Below are positions 11,601-26,600 of a DNA stretch of 64,000 nt, in pieces (the stretch's first letter is position 1; each line of letters starts with the position of its first letter). A model generated the notes under the pieces. That model did not search any database. It saw only the letters and a program-made list of their open reading frames with translations, and was not told where the DNA came from. The stretch is from NCBI GenBank assembly GCA_010645155.1, contig CM021320.1, forward strand, positions 6,384,642 through 6,448,641, in the 5' to 3' direction. Made by a program: the position numbers and the translations under genes. The stretch comes from Tigriopus japonicus. Its lineage: Eukaryota; Arthropoda; Copepoda; Harpacticoida; Harpacticidae.

Positions 11601-14600
11601 TCCTCTTGGCCTTCAGTGGCTCAGTTGAGCAAAGGCCTTCCTTGGTTCGTTCTTCCCTTAGTCCCGCTGAGCTCTGTTGCGGTCTCTGGGTGGCTTTTTT
11701 CAGAGCATTTGGCTTTCAACACTCCTCCTAGAAGATTACTTTTGGAATTACTTTTCTCAGCAAGACCCCTTAGTAGTGCGGTGGGTTGGTTGGTTGCTTG
11801 GTTGGTAGCTCTAACGGAGAACTGTGTACAGGCCAGCAGCAACTTACCAACAGAGCAAAGAGAGATAGAAATAGATAGAAAATGTCCATTCGATTGCCGA
11901 GCAACGAAGAGAGAAACACAGGCCACACGGGAGAGAATACATACAAGGATTATTTTTTTCATTACGGCCTTTATGAGCTCATGATATTGCTGCTGGCAAT
12001 AACGGTAGGCGGCCATTCTGGTCTGGCCTTCTAGTCGTTGGGCAGGTCCGCTTTTCGTGCAATCCTGCATGCATGTTAGGCAAAAGATCTTCTTTTATTA
12101 GGTATTTAATGGTTTGCTTGCTTCCAGTTTCTTCCTGGCCCATTTTTATGAGAATTCATGTTCCGATAACCATGTGGAAATGTGGGTTGTCTATTTCAAG
12201 GTGGCCTCTAAGCCTCTCAAACCTCAGGACCTCAAGGAATGAGAGGTGAGGTTGTCTGTGAGGCCAATTTCAAGCATTCATTCCATTTTCCTCCCTCTTT
12301 TGAGTCTGGCCTTTTCTCAACTAGGCCTCTTTTTCCCTTGGCCTTTCCACACCAGAAAGAGAGAGAGGAAACAGAGACGAGAATGAAGAAGACCACTCTA
12401 CTCGAGGTCTTTGGTAAAAAAAAGCTCAACATGGCATTGGCAAAATTTCTACCGATATTTAGCCATCCAACTTTTGAAACAAATATCGAATGATTTGCCT
12501 TTTTTTTACTTAAAACACATTTGGAAAATTCTCGATTCCTTCAGAGCGTAGAAGCCACAGGAAGTTTGTTGGAGACTGACACTGACTCAGTATTTACTCT
12601 ATCGGCAATTTCGAAATTCATTTCCAAACAAAGGGTCGTTTTTGACCACTCCCAATTGACTCATTGGCTCCCAGTTGTTTAGTTTTTCTTTCCAAGTTCT
12701 AAACATGCAATATCCATGCCTTTTAGTTTTAGAACACTATCATTTTGCTCAGTGTTTTGGTACTACAATGCACTGGGTTTAGATAGGGAAAAAGGACGAC
12801 AAGGGTCTTCTTCTCAAGACTTCAATCTAAAATGGGAGAGACTTGTGAGTGAGTTGAGAGACTACCACTGAAGGTAGTACGTAGTAGTACATGACGAAGG
12901 CCAAGCGAAAGGCTGCCTGCCACTTGGGCTTAGCTCCTCGTTCGTTCTCTCCCCTTTGCCTCTCCCACTTTGGTCTCGGCCTTTTTGGGGCTAAACTTGA
13001 CCCAAAAAACTTCTACATCATTATGCTTTTCTTGTCTCTGATCTGGGTTCTTTGGTTGTTCACTCTAAAAAAACGAAGGAAACAGTTCCACGATCAAGAC
13101 CTTGGATGCTTCCACACAAACGGACTGAGCGAGATAGATAGATACCCTAGAAGAGTGCACAAAACTTCCTTCAGTGTTCTATTTGGAGTCCAAGATGAAA
13201 AGGCATTTCATGCAAATGAAAGTCACGCTGAGGGATCGGGATTTTAATTTGGCCTTGCGGGCTTGACCTTGGACTTCGCAAGTTTTTCAAAGCCGTGTCT
13301 GGTGTTTTGACTTTTGTTCCCTCTGATGTTTCTGCATTCAAATGTGCAATTTTTGTTTGCCAAAGGCCTTGGTTCATTCTTTGTCTTGAGGGTCTTGAAT
13401 GATGTTCCACTGAAGTTGGCCTTTGTTCCCATAGAACATCGAGAAAAGCGACCTTTGTTTATTTCCCAATTGTCAGACCCAGTCAGTGGCTGCTCATGTT
13501 GCAATTCTATTTCAGTGCTTGCTCTCCTCACCACATGAACCACAATAGTTCACAGTACATGTACCGAGTATACTGTATACTCTGTCACGTTCCATTGTGT
13601 GGCAAATGGGCTTCCAAAAATTGGGATCTGCAGTAATTTTAGACCCAACTCTCTTATTTTTTTGGCTAACGGAGAGAAGTGAGTGAAGAACTGGTCCAAA
13701 GGCTGCTTTGGTGACTCTATGGAACACAAGCCAGATGGCTTTGGGGAGAAGAGAGAAGAAGATATCCGACCATGGTTACTAGTGCCTTTTTAAAAGGCAT
13801 TTTTGGCATTCCCTTATGATGGATGAGTGAAGTCCCTTAGTCTAAGATGCCTGGAGGAGAAAGTGGATGTCTCCAGGTGGATCCAGTTTTTGTGTGAATT
13901 TGTCAATGGCTCGAAATTTTGCGGAAGGTCGCCAAGAAATGTCGGGAGAGGTGATAAATTGACTCACACACGTTGAGGAGCTTCCTGGAGGCAAAAGTAT
14001 GCACTTTTTTTAAAATTCAGAAGGTACTTGGACGACAGTTGCTGCTTTTGTTGTTTTTTCTGTTTCTGAAATTCTGAGCATGACAAATCGGAAGATTTGT
14101 TGACAATTCCTCTGCGAACGAGATTGATTAATTGTCGTGACTGTCAAGTTTGAGCAATGGCTTTTCCCCGATCTGTCATTTTGGATTTCCAATCTGCCAA
14201 CCTTATTTTCCCCGAGCCAGTAAGCAGCCTTCAATTTAGGCACTTCTTGATGACTCTGCAGTACAAAGAAGAGGCTTTATTTGATCAATCAAGCACTCTA
14301 GAGTGTTCCCGTGTTCCAGCTATTACTGCTCTGTTGTGTTCCATTGTAAATTTCATTTCCCGAGCGCACCTGAAAAGTTCACAATACTCCTCTCATTGGC
14401 CTTAATGAACCTGGAAAATTCCTTTGACAAAGACAAAAGACAGGGAACATTCCACTCGCATAGGGAAATATTCCCCCCTCCCTCCTGAAGCACTTTCATT
14501 TCTAACTTTGTCTTTCACTTTCCGCACGCTCTTGTTAGTCTTCACTGTTGTTTTTCTTATGGTTGCGTCTTTTGGAAATTTGATAATGAATGTTGTACTT

Positions 14601-17600
14601 TCGGGCAATAAAGTTGCTTCAACATGATCCTTTTTTGGATATTGGTTTGAAAAAGCTGGAACGACAAATGACTTTAATGAAACGTTACATGGAATTGGAA
14701 ATCTGTCAGACCATGATTTGATTATTGGTCGGGCCTCAAGACCACCATTTACCACGACTGTTCTTTCGCCTTGAAAGCCATTTTTCGGTAATTGGCTTTC
14801 TTCTTTGTGGAACATTATGGGACTTGATGAATGATGGGTCATTGAAGGGTGTTCCTCTCTTAGCCTTGGCTTTCTTGCTTAATGAATGGTCTTTTAGTTC
14901 TGAATTGACCTAATTACTTGTCAGTTGATTAATACACTGGAGAATCAAAAGGCCAAGTGGAAATGGCCTTTGGCCACGAATAACACATATGAAAGGGCCT
15001 CTGAGGGTCACATTCGGCAAACAAAGAAGGCGGGTCAGTCCCAAATGTTCAGCTGCTCTCAATGAATTGAAATCGAGAGTTTCCTTTAGCCTTCTTACGA
15101 GTTCCCAAGATAAGGATTTGGCCTTTATCAAACCAGGAACCCACCATTGCCCAGCCTTTTTCCCTTTTTCTCCTTCCTTTTTCGCCCCCCTTTTGCTTTG
15201 TCCTTGCCCGGCAAAAGACCACGGAAAAGTGGCCTTATCTAAGCTGAAGGACAAAAATATACGCATTGGAGATGGTATCCTGCTCAAAGAAAGAGAGCCA
15301 TTTTTGCCCGAAAACCATGAATATTTTATTCGCCTCACTTTGAAGTCAGCTTCGGGGAGTGTGTGTATTTGGGGGTCCACCTTGAAAAAAGAGCCTTCTC
15401 CCCCCACAAAAAAGTGCATCTAGCTTGGTTTGACATTCACCGAAGTATTTTCTTCCATGGCTTGCATTCAAGTGGGACTTCAACATGGAACGCACAAAAA
15501 GGGCATTACCATTATGTAGCATTGCGTTTGGGTTTCATTATTATTATTAATACCGTTGCAGTGACTGACTGCATTGGTGCCTAGACCAGGTGAAAGAAGC
15601 GCCTCTCTTCTGCTTGGGCGACAAATATTGAAGGGGAGTTCCAATTGGAATAGGGGAACAAGTTCCACGGAATTGCCTTCAAAAAAGCATTCAAGGAGGC
15701 GTGGTCGGAGCCAATGGCAACCTTCCAGTTTTTGACATCGTAAAGAGGCAATTAAATGCCATTGGGAGGAACATGGAGCAAAGAAGAAACAAACCAGGAC
15801 CACCATCGTCAAGTAAAAGAACCAATGCGACCCAATGCACCTTGTACCTACTTCTCGAAATTACTCGATCCTCCACCGAGATCAACAATAAAACTATCCC
15901 CCTTTTGTATTGGCGTGACATGACCTACGAAAGATTGGAAAGGTTCCAAAATTAATTTTCCTCTTAGAGAGTGTTCAAACAAACTGCAGTTCATATCGTG
16001 TATAAATTTGAGTCCTGGCGTGTTATGACAATTTTTGAATGGGGGTCTGCTCATAATTTGTCATCAATGTTTGTGACACCCAAGCTACCTACCCGAGTGT
16101 TAATTGCCCTCTTGCCATGCTGCACTTTTTCACTTCTTCTTCACGCCTTCACCATGCATCCATCCCATATACGTACACTATGTACATTCGCCCAGAACTT
16201 CTTTGCCGTCTCATAATCAAGCGTGTTTTTCATCTTCTACATAAGCAGTCACCCAAGGGGGTGTTGGACTCATGTGACGTGAGTAATGTTTATGCGAACG
16301 ATTCCCTCTGGAGACTTGCTACATTGTCTCACGTCCGAGAGTATTTCTCCAATAGTCGTCCCATTCCCCATTCAACAACGGGGTATAGCTTTCCCCCCTT
16401 TGAATGGAACAAAGGTTCTGGGTTGATCTGATCTCAATCTGGACCGTTCCACTTGTACTGTTTTGAGACCTTGGCCTTGCCAAGATTGGAGCTTGGCCTT
16501 TTCAGTCTGCTCCTTTTATCATTCGTGAGTCAGCTTGCCATGGTTGGAACAGTGGTGCACTGTGTTTGGTATGGATAGCTCTGCATAATACCATCATCAC
16601 TTGGCCAATCTCTTTCTCTTCTCCCTTCTTTCTTGGACCAGGAACCGAAAGGGAATGCGGACCATATGGACCAACGTCATTGTACGGGCCTCTACCGCAG
16701 ACTTGTTCCCACTAGATAAGGATCCACCCAGGGACGGTTGCATTGAGCCGTGTTACATGTATCTGTCGGAGGTGAGTGCCTTCGAATCGCTGGACTATGA
16801 ACGCCATTCCCGCTATGCGTATCTATGACACGCACATTGCACACCCGAACATATTGACAAACTCATTCTACTCCGAATGAAGGCCTCTCTCATGCTTCCT
16901 GAACCCACTGAGCACGTTCCACGTAGAGTATGCATGGGTGAGAATGTGTGTGCTACGGTCACTTTGTGTTCTCGTTCAATGGATGCAACTCTATTGTTGA
17001 TTTTCGATTCTGCCTCCAGAAACTGGTTGACATTCAACACGGATTGGTTCGTTTGAGGTTGGAGAGGGAGCCTATTGTAAGAGAATCTAGAGATCTGGGG
17101 TTTCTTGGCAACTGACCAACCATCGATCGAGCTGTCGAATCGAGCCAAGAGTGTCGAGGTGAATTCTCTCATCATCCAATCATGAACCCGAACGTTCTTG
17201 GAACAAAGTCGTCCTAAGGGAAGCATGTGAGCGAGCAATCGAGCCGTCGAGAGCACGGATGATTTGCTAATCGAATGAGATCTAGAGCATTCAAATCATT
17301 TAACCCCTCGCTGCCTTTGAGGGCGAATTGATGGCCTCCTGTCATTGTATTTATGGCCCAATTTGGCATTTTGCATCGCCCATCCCGTTTTGCCACGGAG
17401 AAACACAGAGATCTGGAAGAGAGCACGAGCAAAAAAAAAAGGATGAAGAGGATCCTGGCCAAAAAAGCGCAGGGAATTTGTGATGACAAGGAATTTCTCT
17501 TGCTTGCATCAACGAGAGGAGCTTCTGGCAGAGGACGCCATTTTTACCTTGTGCCACTCTCTCTCTCTCTCTTTTGGGGAAGCTGGATCAGCAACTTGCT

Positions 17601-20600
17601 CGTGCAAAATCATGTTCCATATGCCAACCCTTGGTGGCTTTGGAACAGAGCGAATCATTGTCTCTACTCCTTCCCTGTCTTGTTCTTTTTCCCTTTGAGC
17701 GAGCTTATCACGTGTCCACAGACGCGTTTTTCCTCATGGGGAGACAGTACCAGCAAGTACGTAGAGTATGTACGTAGTACGTACTTGAGAGTGACACGTC
17801 TTTAACCTACTTTTCGTTTGTCAAAGCCAGTGATGGGATGGATTTACCCGAGATTAGAAGAGAATGTTTCGCCTTCAATCATCAACCCCCTAGACAACGT
17901 TGAGGAGGAAAGGAACTTCTCTCGATCCTCATTCCGTTGAACAATTACCTAAGAATGTGTCTCAAGAGACGCCTTAATGACCTTCCAAATGTGTTTTCGA
18001 TCTTGGCCAAAGAGCCTCATAGCTAGACTCTCCTCAATGGAAGCACAGGAAGGATTGAATACTTTTCAACCTTAAGCTATCTGTACCTTTCACGCCAATG
18101 GGAATGGCGAATCTTGACATTGTTCACCTTGGCCTTTTTGTGTTCCATGGTCGTCTCATTCTCATATCCGTAAAATAGGAGAGTTGTCATAAAGTTTTCT
18201 GACTGTCTGTCTCTTAAACAACTTGTCGTTGTACGTAGGTACACGCACTCTCCAGACAAAGGTAATGTGGTGCAGGGAGGGCCACACAATTGGATCAAAA
18301 CCCTCGTGTGCAGTTTGTCAAATCAACTGGGGTTGAGTCGTTTCAGTTGTCCTATAAAGAACATTGTCAAGGCTCAAGAAACAAGGAACACGGGACAAGA
18401 AGAGGATAGCAAAATCTAAACAATAACTGTTTTGCCTTTCTCCTTGGTGCACCCTTTCAAGTCGTATTTCCCCGATTACAACCAACGACGACGCTCGTAA
18501 CTTTAATATGAAAGATTTTACTTCCTTCCTGCTAGACCTAGATTACCCCATTCGGTTGGTTCTGGGACCACTAGAATGAAAGAATAAAAATGGTCCCTGG
18601 TCTCTTGAGTACTCCTGTGTTGGTCAGGTTAGGTATGCTCTCGTAAAGTTCATGTCTTGCCCAGGCAAGTTTACAACCCGGGGTGATTGCTTCCAATATC
18701 AGACATGGCACGTGGAACTGTTCTCTACTATCATGTGTCAAGCGCACATTTCAATTGCGGGAAAAAACGTTCCACCCCTCGTTTTCTCTTCATGTCTCTT
18801 CAGCGGGTCCCGTTCCACTTTCCATGAATAAGAACCACATTGTTTCAAAGGCAAGCTGCATACAAAGTTTACCATGGGCCCTCTGTAGAACCAACCAATG
18901 GTTATCTTGTGCGTCTGTCTGTTTTGATGGCAGATTATTCCCCTTTTCGGTGCTACAATGGACCAGAGAGAGAAAGAGATAGAGGGGGAACTCGGTTCCT
19001 TCTGTTTCCTATTTCCATGCTGGTTGTTGTGAGTAGCTCGAATATCTTTTTAATTTGATTTCACCACAACCCACCGTTTTTATTGTCTACCACGGAAACG
19101 AGGGGAGGTTCTGGATCCAGTCCCGAGTTTCTCCATCCAGCTAGCTCTGGAAACAAACGTTAGTCCGATGCATAATGGCTCATATTTCTGCTCTGTGGCT
19201 CGAATGTTTGACATTGTACGTATTCGGAGACGTTTCTGGGAATGGCCAAATATGGCTGGAATCGATTTGGTTTCAAGAACCAGGTTATAATGAAAACGTG
19301 ACGATTTGATGCATATCTGCCAGGGGTGAAAAATTGCGTGTTGTTCCTATCTTTAGATGGTATCGCGCGCAAATTTCAAGATCAAAATTGCATGCTTTCA
19401 ACCTTGTTGACGTCGAGTGAGCGGCTTAAAAAAAGAGCAACGTGACAAGGCATTTTTCCATAGGGAATAGGGAAATGCTCTAACACTAATAATGATATAT
19501 TATTGGCAACGGGAGAGACCCACTCCGCAGATGATGATGATGATGATGCATGCAGAATCATGACTTATTTCTCTCCCCTCTTTCAGGTAAGAACCACTTT
19601 GGATAGCGGATATATATTTGGCCGCAACGACTTTCCTTCTTCTTCTCCTCATCGTCAACAACAACAGCCACACACGTGGGAAATAGCGATAAAGTGGAAA
19701 CAGATTCCTTTGTTCTTGAACTTCATGCTGACTCATACCACAACGGTAGAGCTTTCTTTCTACACAACAAATCCTGTACACCACTGCAACAGAAGTTAGA
19801 ACAACAAGAAACTGAAATGAACCCAGAATAGCTAGCGTTAAAGCGCTATACAAAAGGAGGCAATGTGGAATCATTCAGTTGGTCCATTTTCAGTAAATGA
19901 GGTTTTGCAATTATGCTCGATTTTTAATCATAGTTGAAATACTCCCATTTTACTGAATTGAACTTTTTCTTATCAATATTTTATATGTGCAGTACACACC
20001 CTATCTTCTAGAGATTAGTTCCTTATTGAGACGCCTCTAAAATCGGTTCCATTACTCTGAAAAGGAGTTTGATTGCTCCAAGGAGAATAGCGAGTGACTT
20101 TGCAATTTAAAACAAAGACCCCTATTTATTCACGTTGCAACTCAACATTCAAAGAGCATTTGGACAACAAACATGACTTGAAAAATATTTCAAACTTTTT
20201 TGGTCCAGTTGGCTAAAAATCGCCAACATCGTGGGTTGTAGAGGGGGTCAGGATTTATCTAAATATGGCAGTTAGAGTTATCAGTCCTCCTTTTTCCACG
20301 TCTAAAAATCCCGATAAGTCGCTTGACTGGATGTGGATGGAATTAATGGCACCTTTCTTGTCGGCGCTACTCTAGATATAGTACTTTATCTCAAGCTGCA
20401 TACATGCACCTTCTTCCACACTGCAACTCGAATAACTCGAGGTGTTGAATGTTGAGAAGTAGAAAAAAGGCGAAACCACAAAAAGTGATTGGCTTTTGGT
20501 TGGATTGGAGGCATGTTTTGGTGTTCCTTTCCAAAATGGCTTGTTGTGCGTCTCTTCTCAGAAGTCCATATTCTCTGAAAAAATGTTCACCGTGCGTGGG

Positions 20601-23600
20601 ATGACAATTTACGACTAACGATCAAGTCTCTACGACGACTTTGCCTGAAGTTTTTGGGGGAGGCGTTGCTCTTTGTGTCGTTCGTCTCTATGGCTTTGCC
20701 CAAAAGTTTCGACCCCTCAAATTGCCCTGAGATTCATATCACAGGTCAGTCCGACTGAGTTTTGAGACAAAAGAGGTTTGGATAATTCCAGTTAAACGTG
20801 AAAAGTTTTGATCCTTGAGCTTCTGATTTGTCTTGTTTGGAAGTGATTCTCGAACCCGTTTCTTTTTTTGAGATTTTTCCGAGAAATGTTTTCGATAATT
20901 GGGCAGGCCCTTAATGGAGGCTTTTTTCCATGCATGATTTGATCTGCTTCGTTAGGGAATAGAAAACAAGTTGGTATGAATTTGGAAGGAAGGAAACTCG
21001 ATGAACCGAGAGCTTTTCTAACATTGCCTCCTTGCCAAGGCTGACATTTGAGGTTTGGCTTGATTTAAATTCATAGGATCCATAAATTTGGAGGCCCTGA
21101 AATGTCAGCAAAAATCACCATTCCACTCTTTCCTCAGCGCAATTTCAGACCAAGAAAAGTGGAACGATTGGTCCAGTTGTTATTGTTCATTGAAACGAAC
21201 TTTGATGGCTGGCTCGTCGATGGATGTGTAGAAAGATGGATAGTTGGACAAATACGAAAGAGATGGAACGTTTCAGGCCAAAGACTTCATTCATTTGGAG
21301 CACCATCCATGGCCATTTCAGGCTTGATTAAACCAGCAACTCCAACCTTGAAGCTCTTTCAAGAAACCATTGGACTCGTCTTCATTTGGGTGGTCTGTCG
21401 AGTCGTCCCAAACCTCTGACGGCTCACTTTACGTAGTAGGTACCTTGCCTCGGGTCCAGGAACATGGAGCATTGATGGGACTGTATGCTTGAATGTCTTG
21501 GGGAGAGCAGCGTATGGTTATGGCCTTGGTCTGTGGTTTTTGAGGTCTTTGAGGAGGGAAGAAACCAAGACCAAGAAGTGCACATGGAACAGAAGGCATG
21601 ATGGTTGCTCACTCATCTGCAATGATGAAAAGATCACTGAGGCACACGTAATTCAAATGCCAGGATACCACATCAATCCCAGTCATTCCAATATGGTGGA
21701 ACACTTTACGACTCGGGATTTTGGAACAAACCCTTCTTTCTACCTGGTTTTAGAGGAGGGATCATATCCTCCATTTCTCGTGGGTGCTGCAGAGACTTGG
21801 GACGGACGTAATTTCCAGATGTGGGCCTCCTTAAATTTCTTGCCTCATTACATTAAGTGGGTTTCGTTTGCACCAAATGTTGGTCCACCAGCCAATGGTC
21901 CAACCACCATCGAGGTTTGGTTCCTTTGTCCAGACAGAGGAATCTAATCTAGCCAAACACGGCGGCGGAGGCACAGACAAGCGGGAATGTTCAAATGCCT
22001 TTCTGTGTGCGTTGGAAAAAAATGCCCATTCCCTTTGTTGGAGGAGATATTATCACGAGTGTCGAGGTTTCAACGCTCAAGATTCTCCGTGGAGCCTGTT
22101 GGCTCTCTTGGAACAACGGAAACCTGAGCTTGATTGGTCCTGCCAGTCTGGAACGATGGAGCCATTTGTGCACTCTCCCGAACCCTTTGCATGCATTCAT
22201 GTGGCAAACTTCCATTGTTGTGAGAACTCAATCTGGAACATGATCCTCAAGTGAGTTCTTGTCTTTCCAGCCTCTGTGGGGCTCCTCGCACCCATTGGTT
22301 TGAAAACGAAGTGAATACTACTGGATCCGAGGATCCGTCTTGTTGCTTGAGCATCTGGCTCTGATTCCATCCACCTTTGTGGAGAGGCTTCATTCATTCG
22401 CCCTCTCACGACGCTCTGACTTATTTTGGAACAGAGTTGGAAGTGAGGATCAAGAGAAGGAGAAGAGTCAGAATGAGAGTGCCTGGAGCAATTTGCCTGG
22501 TTCTCTCACGCACTCGGGGTCTCTTTCAATGCCAAAAAACGGCTCTATCTGCTCTATCTCGTTGTCGACTTCTTCTTTTCGTTCCTGTGCCCTGAAGGGA
22601 AAACAATCTTTTTTACCCTCCTCAATTCTCCACAGGAAGGACCACTAAAACCCAGGGATCATATTGAAGCATGGGTCTCCTGGATGGGATTGTCACCCAC
22701 TCAGGATAAGAACTTCTGGGCATGATTTTGTTCTTTCTTTGGCGTCAATTGGCGATGAAAGGCCTTCCTTCTTTCGTGGACGTGAATTATTTGGTGTGCC
22801 TTTCTCGTTGCTTATGGTCACTATTAACATGGAATGAGCTTTCTTTGTACCTTGATATTTGCGCTCGAGTTCCCTGCGTTATATTTGTGTTATATGTAAG
22901 TTGCTGACTCATTTCTTTTAATTATAGGGAATGCATCTGGCGAAACCTGTCCAACAAAAAAAACCAGTTTTTTTTCGTTTAATCCACGATAGCTCACAAT
23001 CTGTCACAAATCCCCATTACATTAAAGACATATGGTGAAGTTACGACAGACCGCGTTCCCCGATGATTGTGAAATGGTTCCCATCAATTTCTCTTGTCCT
23101 GACTTTTCCCCTCGTGCACTATATTGAACCTACTTTAAAAGGAACATTAGGCCCAGCAGCTGTGCCAAAGTGGTGTTCCATGTTTCCTGACACTCCAAGG
23201 CTATGCAAAATTGGAATAAGCCAAGGATCCACGCTCTCAAGAGTCAAGATGTTTCCCAATAAGGAGGCTTGGAAGTAACCACGAAGTCCGATGATATTGA
23301 AGAAAGTGAAGGCAGGACAGGGGGGGGGGGTCGTTTTGATAACTAAGAAGCTCATTTGGCGGGTTTCCGGCACTTGTCCCTATTCTTTTTTGGCCCTTCT
23401 ACCCCTTTGCAATTCGCCTCGGTCTCTCTTGGCCTCTTGTGTGCTATGGAAATTGGAACAAAAGAGGGGCTCAACCACTTACACATTACATACCACGGGT
23501 ATAGCTAGGCGAGGCGAGTGAGTCCGTGCTAACTACTGACTATGGCTTCGACAGATCTGCTGATGTGGTACTTGATTGCCTTGGTCTTTAATCCACAAGT

Positions 23601-26600
23601 GCTTTGTAATCAGTGGATGTTCCACTCGGAGAATCCAATGGGGACCAATTTCAGAAAAGCTCAAGAAAGGGAGACTCAACCCCTTCTTTTTCGTGTAGAC
23701 GAGGGAAAAGAAGAAGCGTTGTGTTATGAGTGGAGGAGAAGAGAGGGAGATCATCGTGGTCAAGAAGGGAGAGGAGACCACTCGTTCCACCAAATTTGTT
23801 CCATTTCTGTCGCCTCGCCAAAGCTTGAACCTTTCTCTCCCTTCTCTCGACCATTTTTGGCTTACTTGTGAACGGGAGTCTCTCTGAGTTGCGAGTGAAT
23901 ATTGGCTTTTGAAGTCGAGGCAACAGATGGGATTTATATCTGGCCAATAAACCAACCCTCCCTTTCTGATCCTAAAAAATTTCCCTCGGGGGTTCCAAGC
24001 GAGGACATTCCTAAAAAATAAATAAATACTCCTCCTTCAACCCTCCGCTTCATCATATTTTTCATTTCCCTCGCTCTGGATTGACATACTTTGAAATGAA
24101 AGTAAGAAAGGCCTTGAGGTACAATTATATAAAGCTGGTTTTATTTTCGTGAGGGATACCGGCACACGAAGACTTGGATCTTCTTCACCTACCCATGGTT
24201 CCGACATGCTTGTTCCTCATTACGCTTAGGTTTCGTGTGCCAGAGTCAAAATTAATTAAAGGAAATTTCTGGCTTGTCCTCTTCCCATCCTCTTCTTTCT
24301 TTTCCATGCCAGAGGTCATTTAGAACTTGTTCCATCCACTCTCAAAATGGATCTATTAGCCAACCAAAGTAAACGATGGTCCTCCCACAGTCAATGTTGG
24401 AAACGATCTGGGAAGATTAAGAGTCTGTGCGGCGTGCGTCAATCAAATGGCGCTTTCCAGTTCGGATGTGGACCAACAATCATCTGCCTGTCTCAACCAT
24501 GTGTGTTTGTGCCGATCGTTGAGAGCTCAGCTCAACTTGGACCCGATCTTGACCGATTCCAAAACCATTGGCTTCGAGTCGTTTTTTACAAGACCTCATC
24601 CTCACTCAGTGTTCAATTTACAGACGTATTGGTAGATCCCAGAGAGGTTACATTTTTCATTTTTGGCCTCTGACTTGAGAGCTCCGTGTGCTGAAAATCG
24701 AGTGTCCTTCACATCATTGGAGGCTATCAGTTTGTGGCACAGGACACATTTTAGTAGTTTATTGTTGTCCCTTGCAATCGTGTTCCATTAGGAACACCAA
24801 CTACCAAACCATAGGTACTATGTATCGTTGAGCACTGTTTTGCCACTCGATCAAGATAGGCACAGAAAGTGCAGGAAAGGGGAATATAATAACATGAGTG
24901 TTCCAAACGTGCACAGAACGTGACGGACGACAACATCAAAAATAGCAACGAAGGTAATAGAATGGAACATGGAGATGGTGTCAATGCATTCATTGTGGTT
25001 GATGCTCTCTAGGGATGAAAAAAAGTGCCAGACAATGTTGTGGAGGAGGTTGAGTCAATTTAGGCTGAATCCTTTCTCAAGGTCTTTGCTTAGAAAGCGC
25101 TGAAAAGTCTCACAGATTGTCGGGTTAATCTTGTTCTTCCATCCATCCCAGTGAACTCGAAAGCTCAAAAGCTAGCAAAGAGCATGGTGAAACATGCCCC
25201 CAAGGCAAGCATCTCTCTCTCAGGAAACTAATTTCAGTTCTAGAAAACTGGAATATCATAGCAAAAGGGGCAACATGTCCCCAGAAGGCAGCATTTCTGT
25301 CTTTTCCTCCACTTGATTGAAAAGAAGGAGTGGAAACCAACCAAGTCAAGGACATTGGAACCAAAGTTGCCAAGGGAGGGAAAAGCAGCAACCATTGGTA
25401 AAAGTCACCAACCAACAACCACTCTCTTTCCCACAATCCTAATTCGATTGCTTACGAGATGCGAGACAACTTTGGATTAAAAGAGGTCCTCGCTGAATTT
25501 GAATTTCTGAATTCAAAATGAACTGAAGTCTTCATTGAGCTCCTCCAAATGAAGTGTTGATAAATGACCACCAAAGACCCGGGAGGTGTTCGTACGTTTT
25601 GGAAGCATATCCCGTGTGTGTGCTACCTAGATTAGATGACATTATCCAAGTCTTAGTATCACGCATGGTCCATGACTAATTCATTGCTTTTCGCTTGGCT
25701 TTTGAAACCGCGTGAATCAGCGTTACCTCACAATCACATCTTTTGGCGGTAATCGAGAAGGGGAATTTGGTTGTCCAAGTTTATTGTGCGAGTTGCCCAG
25801 TAATGGTCGTCCTTTTTCTCCACGTTTGGGATTGATTCAGGCCTCCCCAAAAGAACATGGTAATAGGAGGTAATCCCGGCATGTTTATTCAAGGCACACT
25901 CGTACAGTCAACATGAATACATTTGCATACATCAATAAGACAGGCTTCATTCCCCAAGAGAGAGGAAAAAAGAACGGCAGACAGAAGAAACCGAAACTGA
26001 GACGTGTGTGCCTTTAATTCTAGCCTTGAGCGTTCTGAGCACAGAAGTTCTTTTTTCTTTCTGTTCTAGGTAAGGTCAATAATCATCGTGGAGAATGCGT
26101 GCTAGTTTGATTCTACCACCTTGTGGGGTCACAAGTTCAATGGCAAAAAGCTATGAAGGAGTTTTGTTCATGTTGGGACACAAGTGACCACTTGAAGTAT
26201 CAAGGCAAACGGCCAAATTATTTAGTCGGCTTGATATCCCTCATCCATCTGCAATTGGCCACACAATCACACGATATCGAGACCGGCTTTTTTTGTCTTT
26301 TGTGTGAACAATTTTGGAGATTATTGGGAGGGGTTTCAAGAGCATTATGTGGACTTTATGATTTAGACATACCTGCAGACCGTCCCAAGATTTGGGGTTC
26401 AATTGGCTTGCACATCTTCTTGAATATTTTCAAGAGACAATGCAGCAGAGGATGGTCACATCGACAATCGAACTTTAAAGACTTCGAACCCCTTTAACGT
26501 AGTTGAAGCACTTGGAGAACGGATTTTTTATCTTATTTATTTCACCATGGGATTAAAGTGTGCACAGACAGGAGGGACTGCTCTAATGCCCCGTAATTTA

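Noticed and set aside
11484..11984. 166-codon forward open frame
   Set aside because: No recognisable motif, an opposite-strand frame of similar length overlaps it, it contains translated simple sequence (GGTTGG repeats), and it lies in intron 1. Probably chance.
14910..15423. Overlapping 169-codon minus and 144-codon plus frames
   Set aside because: Open on both strands at once, no family resemblance and no splice context. Treated as stop-poor sequence.
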